From: Sapria himalayana
Lineage: Eukaryota; Streptophyta; Magnoliopsida; Malpighiales; Rafflesiaceae
NCBI GenBank assembly: GCA_029783825.1
Contig: JAREIK010003118.1
Location: forward strand, 111,973-175,972
Length of the DNA: 64,000 nt
Reading direction: 5' to 3'
Below, piece after piece: positions 14,570 through 24,812 of this stretch (positions are counted from its first letter, which is position 1; each line of letters begins with the position of its first letter). The notes beneath the pieces were generated by a model. The model was not told the DNA's origin and made no database searches. It saw nothing but the letters and a program-made list of their open reading frames with translations. Position numbers and translations under genes: made by a program.

Positions 14570-16087
14570 ACTGGGTGACTCTTAATCCCATGTGTACTGC
14601 TCTAAACTGCAGCTGCATTTCAAGCAAACAAACAGTAAACATAAAATTTAGCAGAATTTTGCAGCCTATATTCACCCATCGCATCCTTTCAAAAAGCTTT
14701 AAAGTTTGCCAACTTTGCTGCATCTTCAAGTATTAGCCTTGCTTGACTCTTAATCTTATGTGTTCGGCTCTTAGCCTTCAAGTGCTAAGGCAAAAACTAC
14801 AGCTTCTTTATATCTGCACAGAATGTTGGTACAGTCTAGAAAGACTATATCAACATCTCCCCCTTTAAATCCTTCTCCATCGCTTCATATCTGCAAAAGG
14901 TTAGTTAAGGTGGAAAAAAACACCAAGCTTTTTAGCCTAGCTTGTGTACACAGCTTTGCCTATCCTCAAATCCCCTGTGAACAAAAACTGCAAAATAATA
15001 AGCTATCCACATATAAAGTATAAATCTGTAAAATACAGATTATGTAGACAAATCTGTGAGTGCAGATATATGTATCTGTAAAATCCAAGACTTTTCAGAG
15101 TTACTCTTAATCCTGCTAAATTCTAACATCTATGAATGAAGATATCTGCACAGAAGACAAATCTGTGCAGATATTGCTTCAAGTGCCTTAGCACCCTTAT
15201 GAATGCAGATATCTGCTAAATCCAAGACCCTTATGAATTCTAACAACTTAATCCTCCAATCCCTCAAGACCCTTATGAATGCAGATATCTGCTAAATTCT
15301 AACATCTATGAAAGCAAACCAAATAGTCTTCAAGTGCCTCAGCACTTGAAGACAAATCTGTGAATGCAGAAATATGCAGATTATGTAGACAAATCTGTGA
15401 ATGCAGCAAAGTTTGCCAACTTTGCTGCATTTTCAAGTATCAGCCTTGCTTGAATCACTTATCAGAGATTTTAACATCTACGAAATCTACAAAAACATCA
15501 GATTTTTACATCCCCACAGGAGCAGGGAACCTTTTTTTTTTCAAGCAACACGAAATAAAATAATACAATACAACACTAACAAAATTATTTAGTCATCCCT
15601 CAGGACTGGTTGACTCTTAATCTTATGTGTTCAGCTCTTAGCCTTCAAGTGCTAAGGCAAAACTACAGCTGCATTTCAAGCAGACCAAATAGAAACCAAA
15701 TTAGCAGAATTACTGTCTTCAAATGCTAAGACAGTAAACATAACCATTTAGGCATCCCTCAGGACCAGAATGCCTCATGCAAACCTTCCTTATATCTGCA
15801 TAGAATATTGGTACAGTCTAGAAGGACTATATCAACATCTCCCTTTAAATTCTTCTCCATCGCTTCATATCTGCAAAAAGGTTAGTTAAGGTGGAAAAAA
15901 ACACCAAGCTTTTCAGCCTAGCTTGTGTACACAGCTTTGCCTATCCTCCAATTCCCTGTGAACAAAAACTGCAAAATAATAAACTATCCAAACACATATA
16001 AAGTATAAATCTGTAAAATACAGATTATGTAGATGAATCTGTGAATGCAGATATATGTATCTGTAAAATCCAAGACTTTTCAGAGTT
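14570..16087 (-). repeat. Direct duplication within the LINE 3' region
   Basis: The stretch ending near 15,107 recurs, slightly diverged, ending near 16,087. The best block is 14,823-15,107 against about 15,805-16,087 and shares GGTTAGTTAAGGTGGAAAAA and the AATCTGTAAAATACAGATTA palindrome. A second T run at about 15,531-15,541 may mark an older internal 3' end. Confidence 0.75.
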
Positions 16088-16249
16088 AATTTTAACCTAT
16101 TACTCCACTAGAATAAATGCTGTACTTGTTAAGGAATGACCTTTATTTCAGGCCAAATCTGTAAACTCATCATCCTTTTCAAAGTTATGCCAAGCCAAAT
16201 CTGTAAACCAAGTCTAACTATTTAACTATATAGAGACCAAAATTTTAAA

Positions 16250-16911
16250 TTACTTATTTTTCTCAATCCTAATATATGGAGTTCCCAATTCATCTAGCCT
16301 TGCAAGGACTTTAAATTTAGTTGGGAGATTGCTTATGTCAAACACATCATCTTCTATATATGCACCTTCTTTAGCCAGCCTATCCGCTAGGGAATTAGCC
16401 TCTCTATAAATGTGCTCAATGGACGCATTCTCTTTTTCTATATGTTTATTTATAGACTCTATGTCATCATCATATTTCTAGAGGTTGAACTTTTTATGAA
16501 CAAGGTCCACTAATAACTTTGAGTCAACTTGAATTTGAAATTCCCTAAGGTTGAGCTCACTGTAGAGTTGTAATCCTTTAAGAAGAGCTTGAATCTCAGA
16601 ATATAATACTGAGATACACTTTAGGTTAATCTTAAAAGCTTTTAAAACCTTTCCTTGCGAATCCCTTATAACACCTCCTCCTCCCGCTGCCCCCATTTCA
16701 CTGTTAAAAGTGTCATCTGTATTGAGCGACATTTTACCTTTAGGCGGTTTCTCCCACTTAATACTCTTAACCCTTAGCCCCCTTCTATTTTCATATGATA
16801 AGCATCAATAGTCTATTAATTCAATTTCGGACTTATCTTTCCTTGTTTTAATAGGGCTAGCCTCTGAGATACAAGCGATTTCTTTTTTAATATCTTTTTA
16901 AATATATTTCC
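16250..16911 (-). pseudogene. LINE ORF2 C-terminus, plant RNase H domain
   Basis: On the minus strand the reading begins mid-protein. A stretch with KWEKPPKGK leads to LNTDDTFN, GGGVIRDSQGKVL, SEIQALLKGLQL and IQVDSKLLVDLV. These match the DEDD-type RNase H fold found at the end of plant LINE ORF2 (RVT_3 family): first Asp in NTD, Glu in SEIQALL, Asp in VDS. An in-frame TAG at about 16,478 stops the frame. Beyond it the homology continues in the same frame with IYREANSLADRLAK to a natural stop at 16,250-16,252. There is a second in-frame stop upstream, near 16,800. In the family this domain degrades RNA in the RNA-DNA hybrid; this copy is dead. Confidence 0.85.
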
Positions 16912-16927
16912 TTGTAAAATATGTCTT
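16912..16927 (+). repeat. LINE target-site duplication, right copy
   Basis: TTGTAAAATATGTCTT, the partner of 14,087-14,100, after which the minisatellite resumes with ATAACTCATTATAAAT. Confidence 0.85.
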
Positions 16928-19244
16928 ATAACTCATTATAAATTAAAATCTTATTATTAATTATAAAAGAGTGTCTTATAACTCATAATAAATTAGTATC
17001 TTATTATATATTTTTTTATTTCACCCTCCCCCCAATCCCCCCTTACCAACCCTAGGTAGATGTATACAACAAACTTCCACACAAGTCAATAATCTAAATG
17101 AGCATCTTATAAATCATTGTAAGTTATGTCTTATAGCTCATTATAAATGAAAGTCTTATTATTAATTATAAAAGAGTGTCTTATTATATGTTTTTTTTTC
17201 ACCCCCATCCCCTCTTACCAATCCCAGGTAGATGCATACGAAAAATTTCCACTCTGATCAATCATCTCAGTAATGATCATGACTAAGTACATTTAATTTT
17301 AGAATTCTTATGAGATCAAATGCATTAGTAATGATTTAAACACATCTAATATCTTATTATATGTTATAAACAAGTTTGTTATCAACTTATTATAAATAGT
17401 AACTTGTCGACTCATTATAAATAGTAACAAGTTTGTTATCGACCCATTATAAATGAATATCTTATTAACTCATTATAAATGATTATCTTATTAACTCATT
17501 ATAAATGAGTACCTTATCAACTCATAAAAAAAAGAGTGTCTTATCATCTTTTTATAATCTAATGTTTAATAATTCATTATAAGTGTCTTATGACTCATTT
17601 TAAATGAGCATATAATAACTCTTATAAATGAGTATCTTGCCAACTCATTATAAAAAAGTATCTTACGACTACTGGTATGTGATTGACTTATCAACTCATT
17701 ATAAATTAGTATCATATAAATTATTTTAATTGAGTGACTTATAACTCATTATGAATGAGTGTCTTATTGCTCATTTTAAATGAGTGTTTTGTATCTTATT
17801 ATAAATGAGTGTGACATCAAATTATTTAAATTAATATCTTGTTTATACTTTATTAATGAGTTTCTTATCAACTCCTTAAAATGAGTGTCTTATAAACTCA
17901 TTATAAATGAGTTCCTTATCAGCTATTTATAAAAGCCTATTTTATCACCTCCTTATAAATAAGTGTCTTATCATGTAATTTGTAAATGAGTGTGTTATGA
18001 ACTCTTCATAAACTATCATCTTAGCATGTATTATAAATGAGTATCTTATGATCTCTTTATAAACTATTATCTTATCAACTAGTTATATATGAGTGTCTTG
18101 TCTACTCATTTTAAAATAGTATATTATAAATTCATTATAAATGAGTGACATTTCAACTCCTTATAAATGAGTCTAACTCATTTTGAGGTGTGTCTTATCA
18201 ATTTTTTATAAACAAATATCTTATCATCTCATTATAAAAAAGTATCTTATCAACCTATTATGAGAGATTATCTTATCAATTCCTTATAACTAATTGTCTA
18301 ATATAGTCATTATGATGAGTATGCTATTAACTCTTTATAAATGAGTGACTTATCAACTCTATAAAGTGTGTTATCTACTCTTCATAAATGAGTATGTTAT
18401 AAATTATTATAGTGAGTTTTTTATAATTCGTTTTCAAATGAGTGTATTATTACTCACTATAAATGAGTGTCTTATAACGCATTATAAATACATGTTTTAT
18501 TACTCATTATAAATGAGTATTTTATTATTTGTTATAAATGAGTATCATATCACTCTTTATAAATGAATCTTCTATAACTCATTATAAATGGATCTCTTAT
18601 AATTTGTTATAAATGATTCTCGTATAACTTATTTTAAAATAACTTATAACTCATTATAACTGGTCATCTTATAAAACATTATAAACTAGTGTCATATAAT
18701 TTGTTACGAATGAGTGTCTTATAACTCATTATAAACTTGGGTATTATCAACTAGTTATAAATGAGTGTCTTTTCAATTCATAAAAATGATTTACTTATCA
18801 ATTCTTTATAAAAAGTGTCTTATCAATTCAATAAAATAAGTCCTTATTCAATTCATTGTAAATGAGTATTTTATAAACTCGTTATTAAAATATCATATCA
18901 ACTCATTATAACTGGTCATCTTATAAAACATTATAAACTAGTGTCATATAATTTGTTACGAATGAGTGTCTTATAACTCATTATAAACTTGGGTATTATC
19001 AACTAGTTATAAATGAGTATCTTTTCAATTCATTAAAATGATTTACTTATCAATTCTTTATAAAAAGTGTCTTATCAATTCTATAAAATAAGTGTTTATT
19101 CAATTCATTGTAAATGAGTATTTTATAAACTCGTTATTAAAATATCATATCAACTCATTATAAATGCATGTTTGATCAAGTCATAAACACATGTCTGATC
19201 AACTCATTATAAACACATGTCTGATTAACTTAATATAAACACAT
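16928..19244 (+). repeat. Dyad minisatellite, second segment
   Basis: This continues the array split by the LINE. Two related non-unit blocks of about 75-85 bp (17,003-17,086 and 17,187-17,262), each with a C-rich stretch and AGGTAGATG, are embedded near the start. About 110 bp of unrelated sequence follows at 17,250-17,360. The array then runs to the copia insertion. Confidence 0.9.
18648..19151 (+). repeat. 252-bp tandem duplication of about ten units
   Basis: The block starting with the TGGTCATC variant at 18,661 is repeated starting at 18,913. Only a few bases differ, so it is far younger than the surrounding array. Confidence 0.9.
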
Positions 19245-19249
19245 GTTTG
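19245..19249 (+). repeat. Copia target-site duplication, left (GTTTG)
   Basis: GTTTG directly precedes the LTR tip TGTAGGG and matches 29,601-29,605. The joined flank CATGTTTGATCA resembles a nearby array variant (about 19,163), supporting the reconstructed empty site. Confidence 0.9.
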
Positions 19250-19316
19250 TGTAGGGCAAATATAAAAAGGAAGAAGAGAGAACACAAGAGAGAGAGAGAG
19301 AGACACTAAGACCACA

Positions 19317-19553
19317 ATGAAGAAAGGCAGGAACCAAGAGCACCCAAGAAAAGAAAACCAGCAAAAATAATCATTAATAATAACATGAAGCTGAAAAATA
19401 AAAGAAAGAGACACTGGTTTCCAGAAGAAGATGATAGGCTGATGAAGTATATGCTTAGCAATGGACAAGGCTGTTGGAGTGGTGAGGGAAAAACAAGGTT
19501 ACAGAGATGCGGGAAGAATTGCCGCCTCCACTGGATCAATTACCTTAGGCCTG
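19317..19553 (+). pseudogene. Captured R2R3-MYB fragment (MYB46/83-like) in LTR A
   Basis: The plus strand encodes, after a degraded N-terminus beginning MKKGRNQEH, most of a MYB R2 repeat: [20 protein letters not shown], then CWS, then [18 protein letters not shown]. Three regularly spaced Trp (HW, CW, HW) are the R2 hallmark. [11 protein letters not shown] is close to the MYB46/MYB83 group, known regulators of secondary-wall formation. Homology stops after LRP, before R3, and a stop follows within a few codons. In-frame stops interrupt the N-terminal part. The CWS and LQRCGK parts are adjacent, although most R2R3-MYB genes have an intron between them, which suggests capture from spliced RNA. 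The six residues between them are garbled and one short of the family. The fragment is antisense to the retrotransposon, in R-U5. Confidence 0.85.
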
Positions 19554-19759
19554 TCGCCACATTCATCTAGTAGCTAGCACAATCCTCTTACACATGGTGC
19601 GTCGTATCAACACAATTGTGTGACAACTGTTGGGAAAAAACTGATGCGCTTGCGTATCTCCATGCTTCTGGAATTTGAAGAAGATGGTGTCGGGAAGATG
19701 ATGAATTCGTGGCGGAGATGGCAATACAGTGCTTGGCAGAAGAGAAATACGTGAGGTTC

Positions 19760-19770
19760 AATATATATAG
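19760..19770 (-). promoter_or_regulatory. TATA-like sequence of LTR A
   Basis: CTATATATATT on the minus strand, about 230 bp from the U3 tip. It is conserved in all three LTRs. Transcription from this LTR would run out into the minisatellite. Confidence 0.55.
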
Positions 19771-20004
19771 AAGCTCGAGTTCTTGGAGTCAATTCTCCAG
19801 GTCACAACCAGCGGGTGCCAGTAATGAATTGAACAACCGATGATTTTGATATTCGCGTTTGCGTTGAGCTGCCTTGAACGAGAGAAGAGGAAAACGAACG
19901 AAAGAAAAAAAAACTCACCGACAGCGAAGATCGTTCTTCGCTGCGTTTTTTTTTTGTTTTTTTTTTATTAGTTTGGCCCGAAGATTGGGGCCGGACCCAA
20001 CAAA

Positions 20005-20014
20005 CTCCCCCTCC
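20005..20014 (-). promoter_or_regulatory. Polypurine tract, internal region 1
   Basis: GGAGGGGGAG on the minus strand, two bases from LTR A. It primes plus-strand DNA synthesis in LTR elements. Confidence 0.85.
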
Positions 20015-20017
20015 GGC

Positions 20018-23000
20018 TCATCTGGTGGGCTCCAGCAAGCCCGCTCTTCGTCGACAAGCCTCAAGCTTCTCTTTCGGCAAAGTCTTCGTCAACATATCCG
20101 AACCATTCTCACTGGTGTGCACTTTCGCCAAGTGCAACTGCTTTGACTCGAGAACGTCTCGAATCCAATGATACCTCACTTCAATGTGCTTGGACCTCGA
20201 ATGAAATGATGAGTTCTTGGAGAGGTGAATAGCACTCTGGTTATCGCTGAATACGACATATTTCTGTTGGCACAAACCTAATTCCTCAAGGAATCTCTTC
20301 ATCCACAAAGCCTCCTTGCAACCCTCAGTGATTGCAATGTACTCAGCTTCTGTGGTAGATAGCGCCACACACTTTTGCAGCTTCGATTGCCAGGACACGG
20401 CTCCCCCTACAAAAGTCATCAAGAATCCTGAAACGGACTTCCTGGAATCAATATCACCTGCCATATCTGAATCGGTATACCCAACTAACATAGTATCGCT
20501 GCCGCCAAAACATAGACACACCCTGGAAGTACCTCTCAGATATCTTAATATCCACTTTACTGCTTTCCAGTGCTCTTTCCCAGGATTGGAGAGAAACCGA
20601 CTGACTACTCCAACAGAATGAGCAATGTCGGGCCTAGTGCAGACCATGGCATACATCAAGCTGCCAACTACGGAGGCATAAGGAATTCGACTCATGTCCA
20701 CCTTGTCTTTCTTACTTGTAGGACATTGCTCCGAATTTAGCTTGAAATGACCTGCAAGTGGAGAACAAAGCGCCTTGGCCTTACTCATGTTGAACTTATT
20801 GAGCACCTTCTCAATGTAGTCTTCATGAGATAACCACAGCTTCCCGTTCTTCCTATCACGAGAAATTGTCATGCCGAGTATCCTCTTCGCCGATCCCAAG
20901 TATTTCATGGCGAAGGACTTGCTCAACTCTCTCTTTAACATAGCAATCTTGTTAGTGTCATGGCCTATGATTAACATATCGTCAACATACAAGAGGAGAA
21001 TGATGAAGTCATCATCGAAATATTTGACAAACACACAGTGATCTGACGACGTCCTGCTATACCCGTGACTCACCATAAAAGAGTCAAACTTTTTGTACCA
21101 TTGCCTTGGAGCTTGTTTGAGGCCGTACAGGCTCTTCTTCAATTTGCACACAAGGTGCTCTTTGCCCCTGACTTTAAAACCCTCGGGGAGCTCCATGTAA
21201 ATTTCTTCTTCCAGGTCTCCATGAAGAAATGCAGTTTTCACATCAAGTTGCTCAATCTCCAGGTTCAAGTGTGCTGCTAAACCAAGAGCAACTCGGATCG
21301 AGGACATTTTCACCACCGGTGAGAATATCTCTTCAAAGTCGATACCTTGCTTCTGACCAAACCCCTTCACAACTAATCGCGCCTTGTATCTTGGCTGTGA
21401 GCTAGCATTTTCGGTCTTTAATCTGTAAGTCCATCTGTTCTTGAGAGCCTTCTTACCTTGTGGTAATTTCACCAAGTCATAAGTGTGGTTCTCGTGGAGA
21501 GATTGCATCTCTTCATCCATAGCTTTCAACCACTCCTTCTTGTTATCAGCAGAGATTGCTTGTTGGTAAGTTTCTGGCTCTCATGCATCCGTGAGCATCA
21601 CATACTCATCCTGAGTGTATCTTGTAGACGGACGCCGGTCTCTAGTAGATCTTCTCAACTGAGGTTCAACTGGCTGCTCTTGAACCTCTTCCTCGACTTG
21701 TTCAGTCGGCTCAGAATCACAAACAGCGGGAGTTTCATCATCGGTGGTGCCATCGGCATAATCCGGCACCACTCCCCCGTGATCAGTATGCGTTGCATGT
21801 GCAGGAACTGGATCCAAATCAATTAAATCATCACTGTACCTCTCTGTCATCTCTGCCTTGTTGATGTCTTTAATGCCCTGGTCTTCTATAAACACTGCAT
21901 CTCGGCTTCTAATAAGTTTATTCATCACCGGGTCATAAAACCTGTAACCAAACTCATCAAGACCATAACCGAGGAACACGCATGCTCTTGACTTCGCATC
22001 GAGCTTAGACCTCTCATCTTTCGAAATATGGACAAATGCCTTGCACCCAAAGACACGAAGATGATCATAAGAGACTTCCTTACCTGACCACATCCTGTCT
22101 GGAACCTCAAAACCCAACGGAACACATGGCGTGAGATTCAAAACATGTACTACCGTACTCAAGGCCTCACCCCAGAAGGATCTCGGTAGCTGAGAATGCG
22201 AAAGTAAACATCTTACCCTTTCCACAAGTGTCCTGTTCATCCTCTCATCTAGGTCATTCAACTGAGGAGTCTTCGGAGGTGTCTTTTGATGCAAAATACC
22301 CTGTTGTCTGCAATACTCATCAAAAGGACCACAGTACTCACCTCCATTATTTGTCCGGATGCTCTTCAGCTTTACACCAGTCTGTCTCTCTACAAGAGCA
22401 TGAAACTGCTTGAAGACATCCACCACTTGATCCTTGGACTTCAGTGTATACGCCCAAGACTTCCTGGAGTGATCATCGATGAAAGTCACAAAATACGAAG
22501 CTCCACCAAGTGTTCTCGTCTTCATAGGACCACACACATCAGAATGTACCAGATCGAGTACACCGGGCTTCCGTAAATGACAAGTTTTCTTGAAAGCAAC
22601 ACGTGTCTGTTTACCTGCTAAATAGTGAACACACCATTTTAGAAGACCCTTTTTAATACCTGAGAGAAGATTCTTCTTGGCCAACCTCATCAAACCATTC
22701 TCGCTCATGTGGCCGAGCCGATTGTGCCAAAGCTCCACAACATCATCACCATCCACCGCATTCATCATGGAATTTGCAATTTTTGCTTGCGTTACATACA
22801 ATGAAGAACACTTTTGTCCCCTCGCCACGATCAGGGAACCTTTGGTGAGCTTCCATTTTCCATCACGAAAGGTGCTGCAAAACCCTTCTTCATCGAGCTT
22901 GCCTGTGGAGATCAAATTCATGCGGACATCGGGAATATGCTTCACACCCTTCAAAATCAAGGTGTTGCCATTGTCGGTCTCTAAGTGCACGTCTCCCATA

Positions 23001-23998
23001 CCAATGGCCTTAGCAATACCATCGTTACCCATCCTAACACTTCCAAAGTCACCGGAAGTGTAAGATGCAAAGAAATCCATCCGCGATGTAGCATGTATCG
23101 AGGCACCACTATCGATCACCCAACTTGTCTCTTGACAGGCGAGATTGACGATATCGCCGTCATATACAATAAGAAAATCGTCGATGGCTGTCGCTACCTT
23201 CTCACTATTTGCACCCTCTTCGGTCTTCTTATCCTTTCCTCTGGCATTCGAATTCTCCCTTAGGAACTTTCTACAAAACCTCTTGATGTGTCCCTTTTTG
23301 CCACAATGATAACACTCGAAGTTGGCATGCTTTCCCGACTTGCTTTTATTTCGGTTTCTATTATTCGGACCCCTACTCTGACTTCTCCCCCGCTTTTCAG
23401 CAAATAGGACATCCGAATGCGAAGAAGAACCCTGTGATTTTCTTCTCATCTCCTCGTTTAGGACACCGCTTTTCACCAAGTCCATAGAGCAAACGCCATT
23501 TGTGGATGAGTTAGACAAAGACGTCCTGAACATCTCCCACGAGTCTGGTAATGTACCGAGAAGCCACAGCCATTGTATTTCATCATCAAACTTGATGTTC
23601 ATCCCAGCCAGTTGATTGATAATTCCCTGGAATGTGTTCAAGTGGTCTGACATGACTTTTCCATCTTGATACTTTAAGGCCATCATTTGCTTGATCAAAA
23701 ACAACTTGTTGTTGCCGGTCTTCCGTGCGTACAACTCCTCTAGTTTACTCCACAAGGTCCGCGCATGCTTTTCTTCACTAACGTGGTTGAGCACGTTATC
23801 ATCTACCCACTGCCTAATGTAGCCGCATACCTGACGGTGACATAGCTCCCACTCTTCATCGGTTTTACCCGATGGCTTCTCTTTGGCAAACACTGGCAAA
23901 TAATAATCTTTCACATACATGAGATCTTCCATCTTCCCCTTCCAAACATGGTAATTGGACCCGTTCAAAGTAACCATCCGGCTTGTGTTACTCTCCAT
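20018..23998 (-). pseudogene. Copia gag-pol polyprotein, copy 1 (one nonsense codon)
   Basis: About 1,326 codons, a normal copia length, interrupted only by a TGA at 21,581-21,583 where copy 2 has GGA. Order of domains: gag with zinc knuckle CYHCGKKGHIKRFC; protease with WVIDSGASIHAT; integrase with HNRLGHM, then the core; reverse transcriptase with VDVKTAFLHGDL and YVDDMLI; RNase H with ALSTTEAEYIA, ending LLEPTR. Start chosen at ATG 23,998 because it opens the long frame just inside the primer-binding site. The integrase carries two defects: the second catalytic Asp is Asn (RTNNGGEY, family RTDNGGE), and the expected zinc-finger CxxC reads CVHY. In the family this protein copies and integrates the element; this copy cannot make it whole. 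Confidence 0.93.
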
Positions 23999-24029
23999 GA
24001 CTTAAACAAGGCACACGGACCAAACCTCC

Positions 24030-24040
24030 CTCTGATACCA
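24030..24040 (-). promoter_or_regulatory. Primer-binding site, internal region 1
   Basis: TGGTATCAGAG on the minus strand, three bases from LTR B, complementary to the 3' end of plant initiator tRNA-Met, the usual copia primer. Confidence 0.9.
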
Positions 24041-24112
24041 ATTTGTAGGGAAAATATAAAAATGAAGAAGAGAGAACACAAGAGAGAGAGAGAGAGAGAC
24101 ACTAAGACCACA

Positions 24113-24349
24113 ATGAAGAAAGGCAGGAACCAAGAGCACCCAAGAAAAGAAAACCAGCAGAAATAATCATTAATAATAACATGAAGCTGAAAAATAAAAG
24201 AAAGAGACACTGGTTTCCAGAAGAAGATGATAGGCTGATGAAGTATATGCTTAGCAATGGACAAGGCTGTTGGAGTGGTGAGGGAAAAACAAGGTTACAG
24301 AGATGCGGGAAGAATTGCCGCCTCCACTGGATCAATTACCTTAGGCCTG
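24113..24349 (+). pseudogene. Captured MYB46/83-like fragment in LTR B
   Basis: Same fragment as in LTR A, with the R2 part (24,181-24,366) unchanged at protein level. Its presence in all three LTRs shows it was part of the LTR before the element transposed, not a later local insertion. Confidence 0.85.
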
Positions 24350-24555
24350 TCGCCACATTCATCTAGTAGCTAGCACAATCCTCTTACACATGGTGCGTCG
24401 TATCAACACAATTGTGTGACAACTGTTGGGAAAAAACTGATGCGCTTGCGTATCTCCATGCTTCTGGAATTTGAAGAAGATGGTGTCGGGAAGATGATGA
24501 ATTCGTGGCGGAGATGGCAATACAGTGCTTGGCAGAAGAGAAATACGTGAGGTTC

Positions 24556-24566
24556 AATATATATAG
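24556..24566 (-). promoter_or_regulatory. TATA-like sequence of LTR B
   Basis: CTATATATATT on the minus strand, upstream of internal region 1, at the same offset as in LTR A. Confidence 0.55.
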
Positions 24567-24799
24567 AAGCTCGAGTTCTTGGAGTCAATTCTCCAGGTCA
24601 CAACCAGCGGGTGCCAGTAATGAATTGAACAACCGATGATTTTGATATTCGCGTTTGCGTTGAGCTGCCTTGAACGAGAGAAGAGGAAAACGAACGAAAG
24701 AAAAAAAAAACTCACCGACAGCGAAGATCGTTCTTCGCTGCGTTTTTTTTTTGTTTTTTTTTTATTAGTTTGGCCCGAAGATGGGCCGGACCCAACAAA

Positions 24800-24809
24800 C
24801 TCCCCCTCC
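24800..24809 (-). promoter_or_regulatory. Polypurine tract, internal region 2
   Basis: GGAGGGGGAG next to LTR B, identical to the tract of region 1. Confidence 0.85.
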
Positions 24810-24812
24810 GGC

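Larger units (their letters stand above)
14101..16911 (-). mobile_element. 5'-truncated LINE retrotransposon
   Basis: The element lies on the minus strand. Its 3' end at 14,101 is a run of T (poly-A on the element strand), with AATAAA-like sequence just inside. Its 5' end at 16,911 lies upstream of an RNase H domain, so the endonuclease and reverse transcriptase regions are missing. A 16-bp direct repeat flanks it. A poly-A tail, 5' truncation and a target duplication of this length are the signature of target-primed reverse transcription. About 2.1 kb of non-coding 3' sequence follows the RNase H frame, unusually long and internally duplicated. The right arm has no counterpart. Confidence 0.85.
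19250..20002 (-). repeat. Copia LTR A (3' LTR of the composite)
   Basis: Plus-strand ends are TGTAGGG and GACCCAACA. In the element's direction, U3 starts at 20,002 and the TATA-like sequence is at 19,760-19,770, so roughly the last 480 bp are R-U5. LTR A differs from B and C at shared sites (for example GGGCAAA against GGGAAAA near the tip). It contains the MYB fragment. Confidence 0.93.
24044..24797 (-). repeat. Copia LTR B (shared middle LTR)
   Basis: This single LTR serves both internal regions. On its right side is a polypurine tract (24,800-24,809) and on its left a primer-binding site (24,030-24,040). It has the same ends as A and C. It lacks two bases near the U3 tip (GATGGGCCGG against GATTGGGGCCGG). 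Confidence 0.93.

Noticed and set aside
19385..19570. A functional MYB gene
   Set aside because: Only the R2 repeat is present, R3 and the activation region are absent, the N-terminus has stops, and the same fragment occurs at the same place in all three LTRs.
21065..23263. Plus-strand frames across the copia body
   Set aside because: They are antisense shadows of the gag-pol frame on the minus strand.
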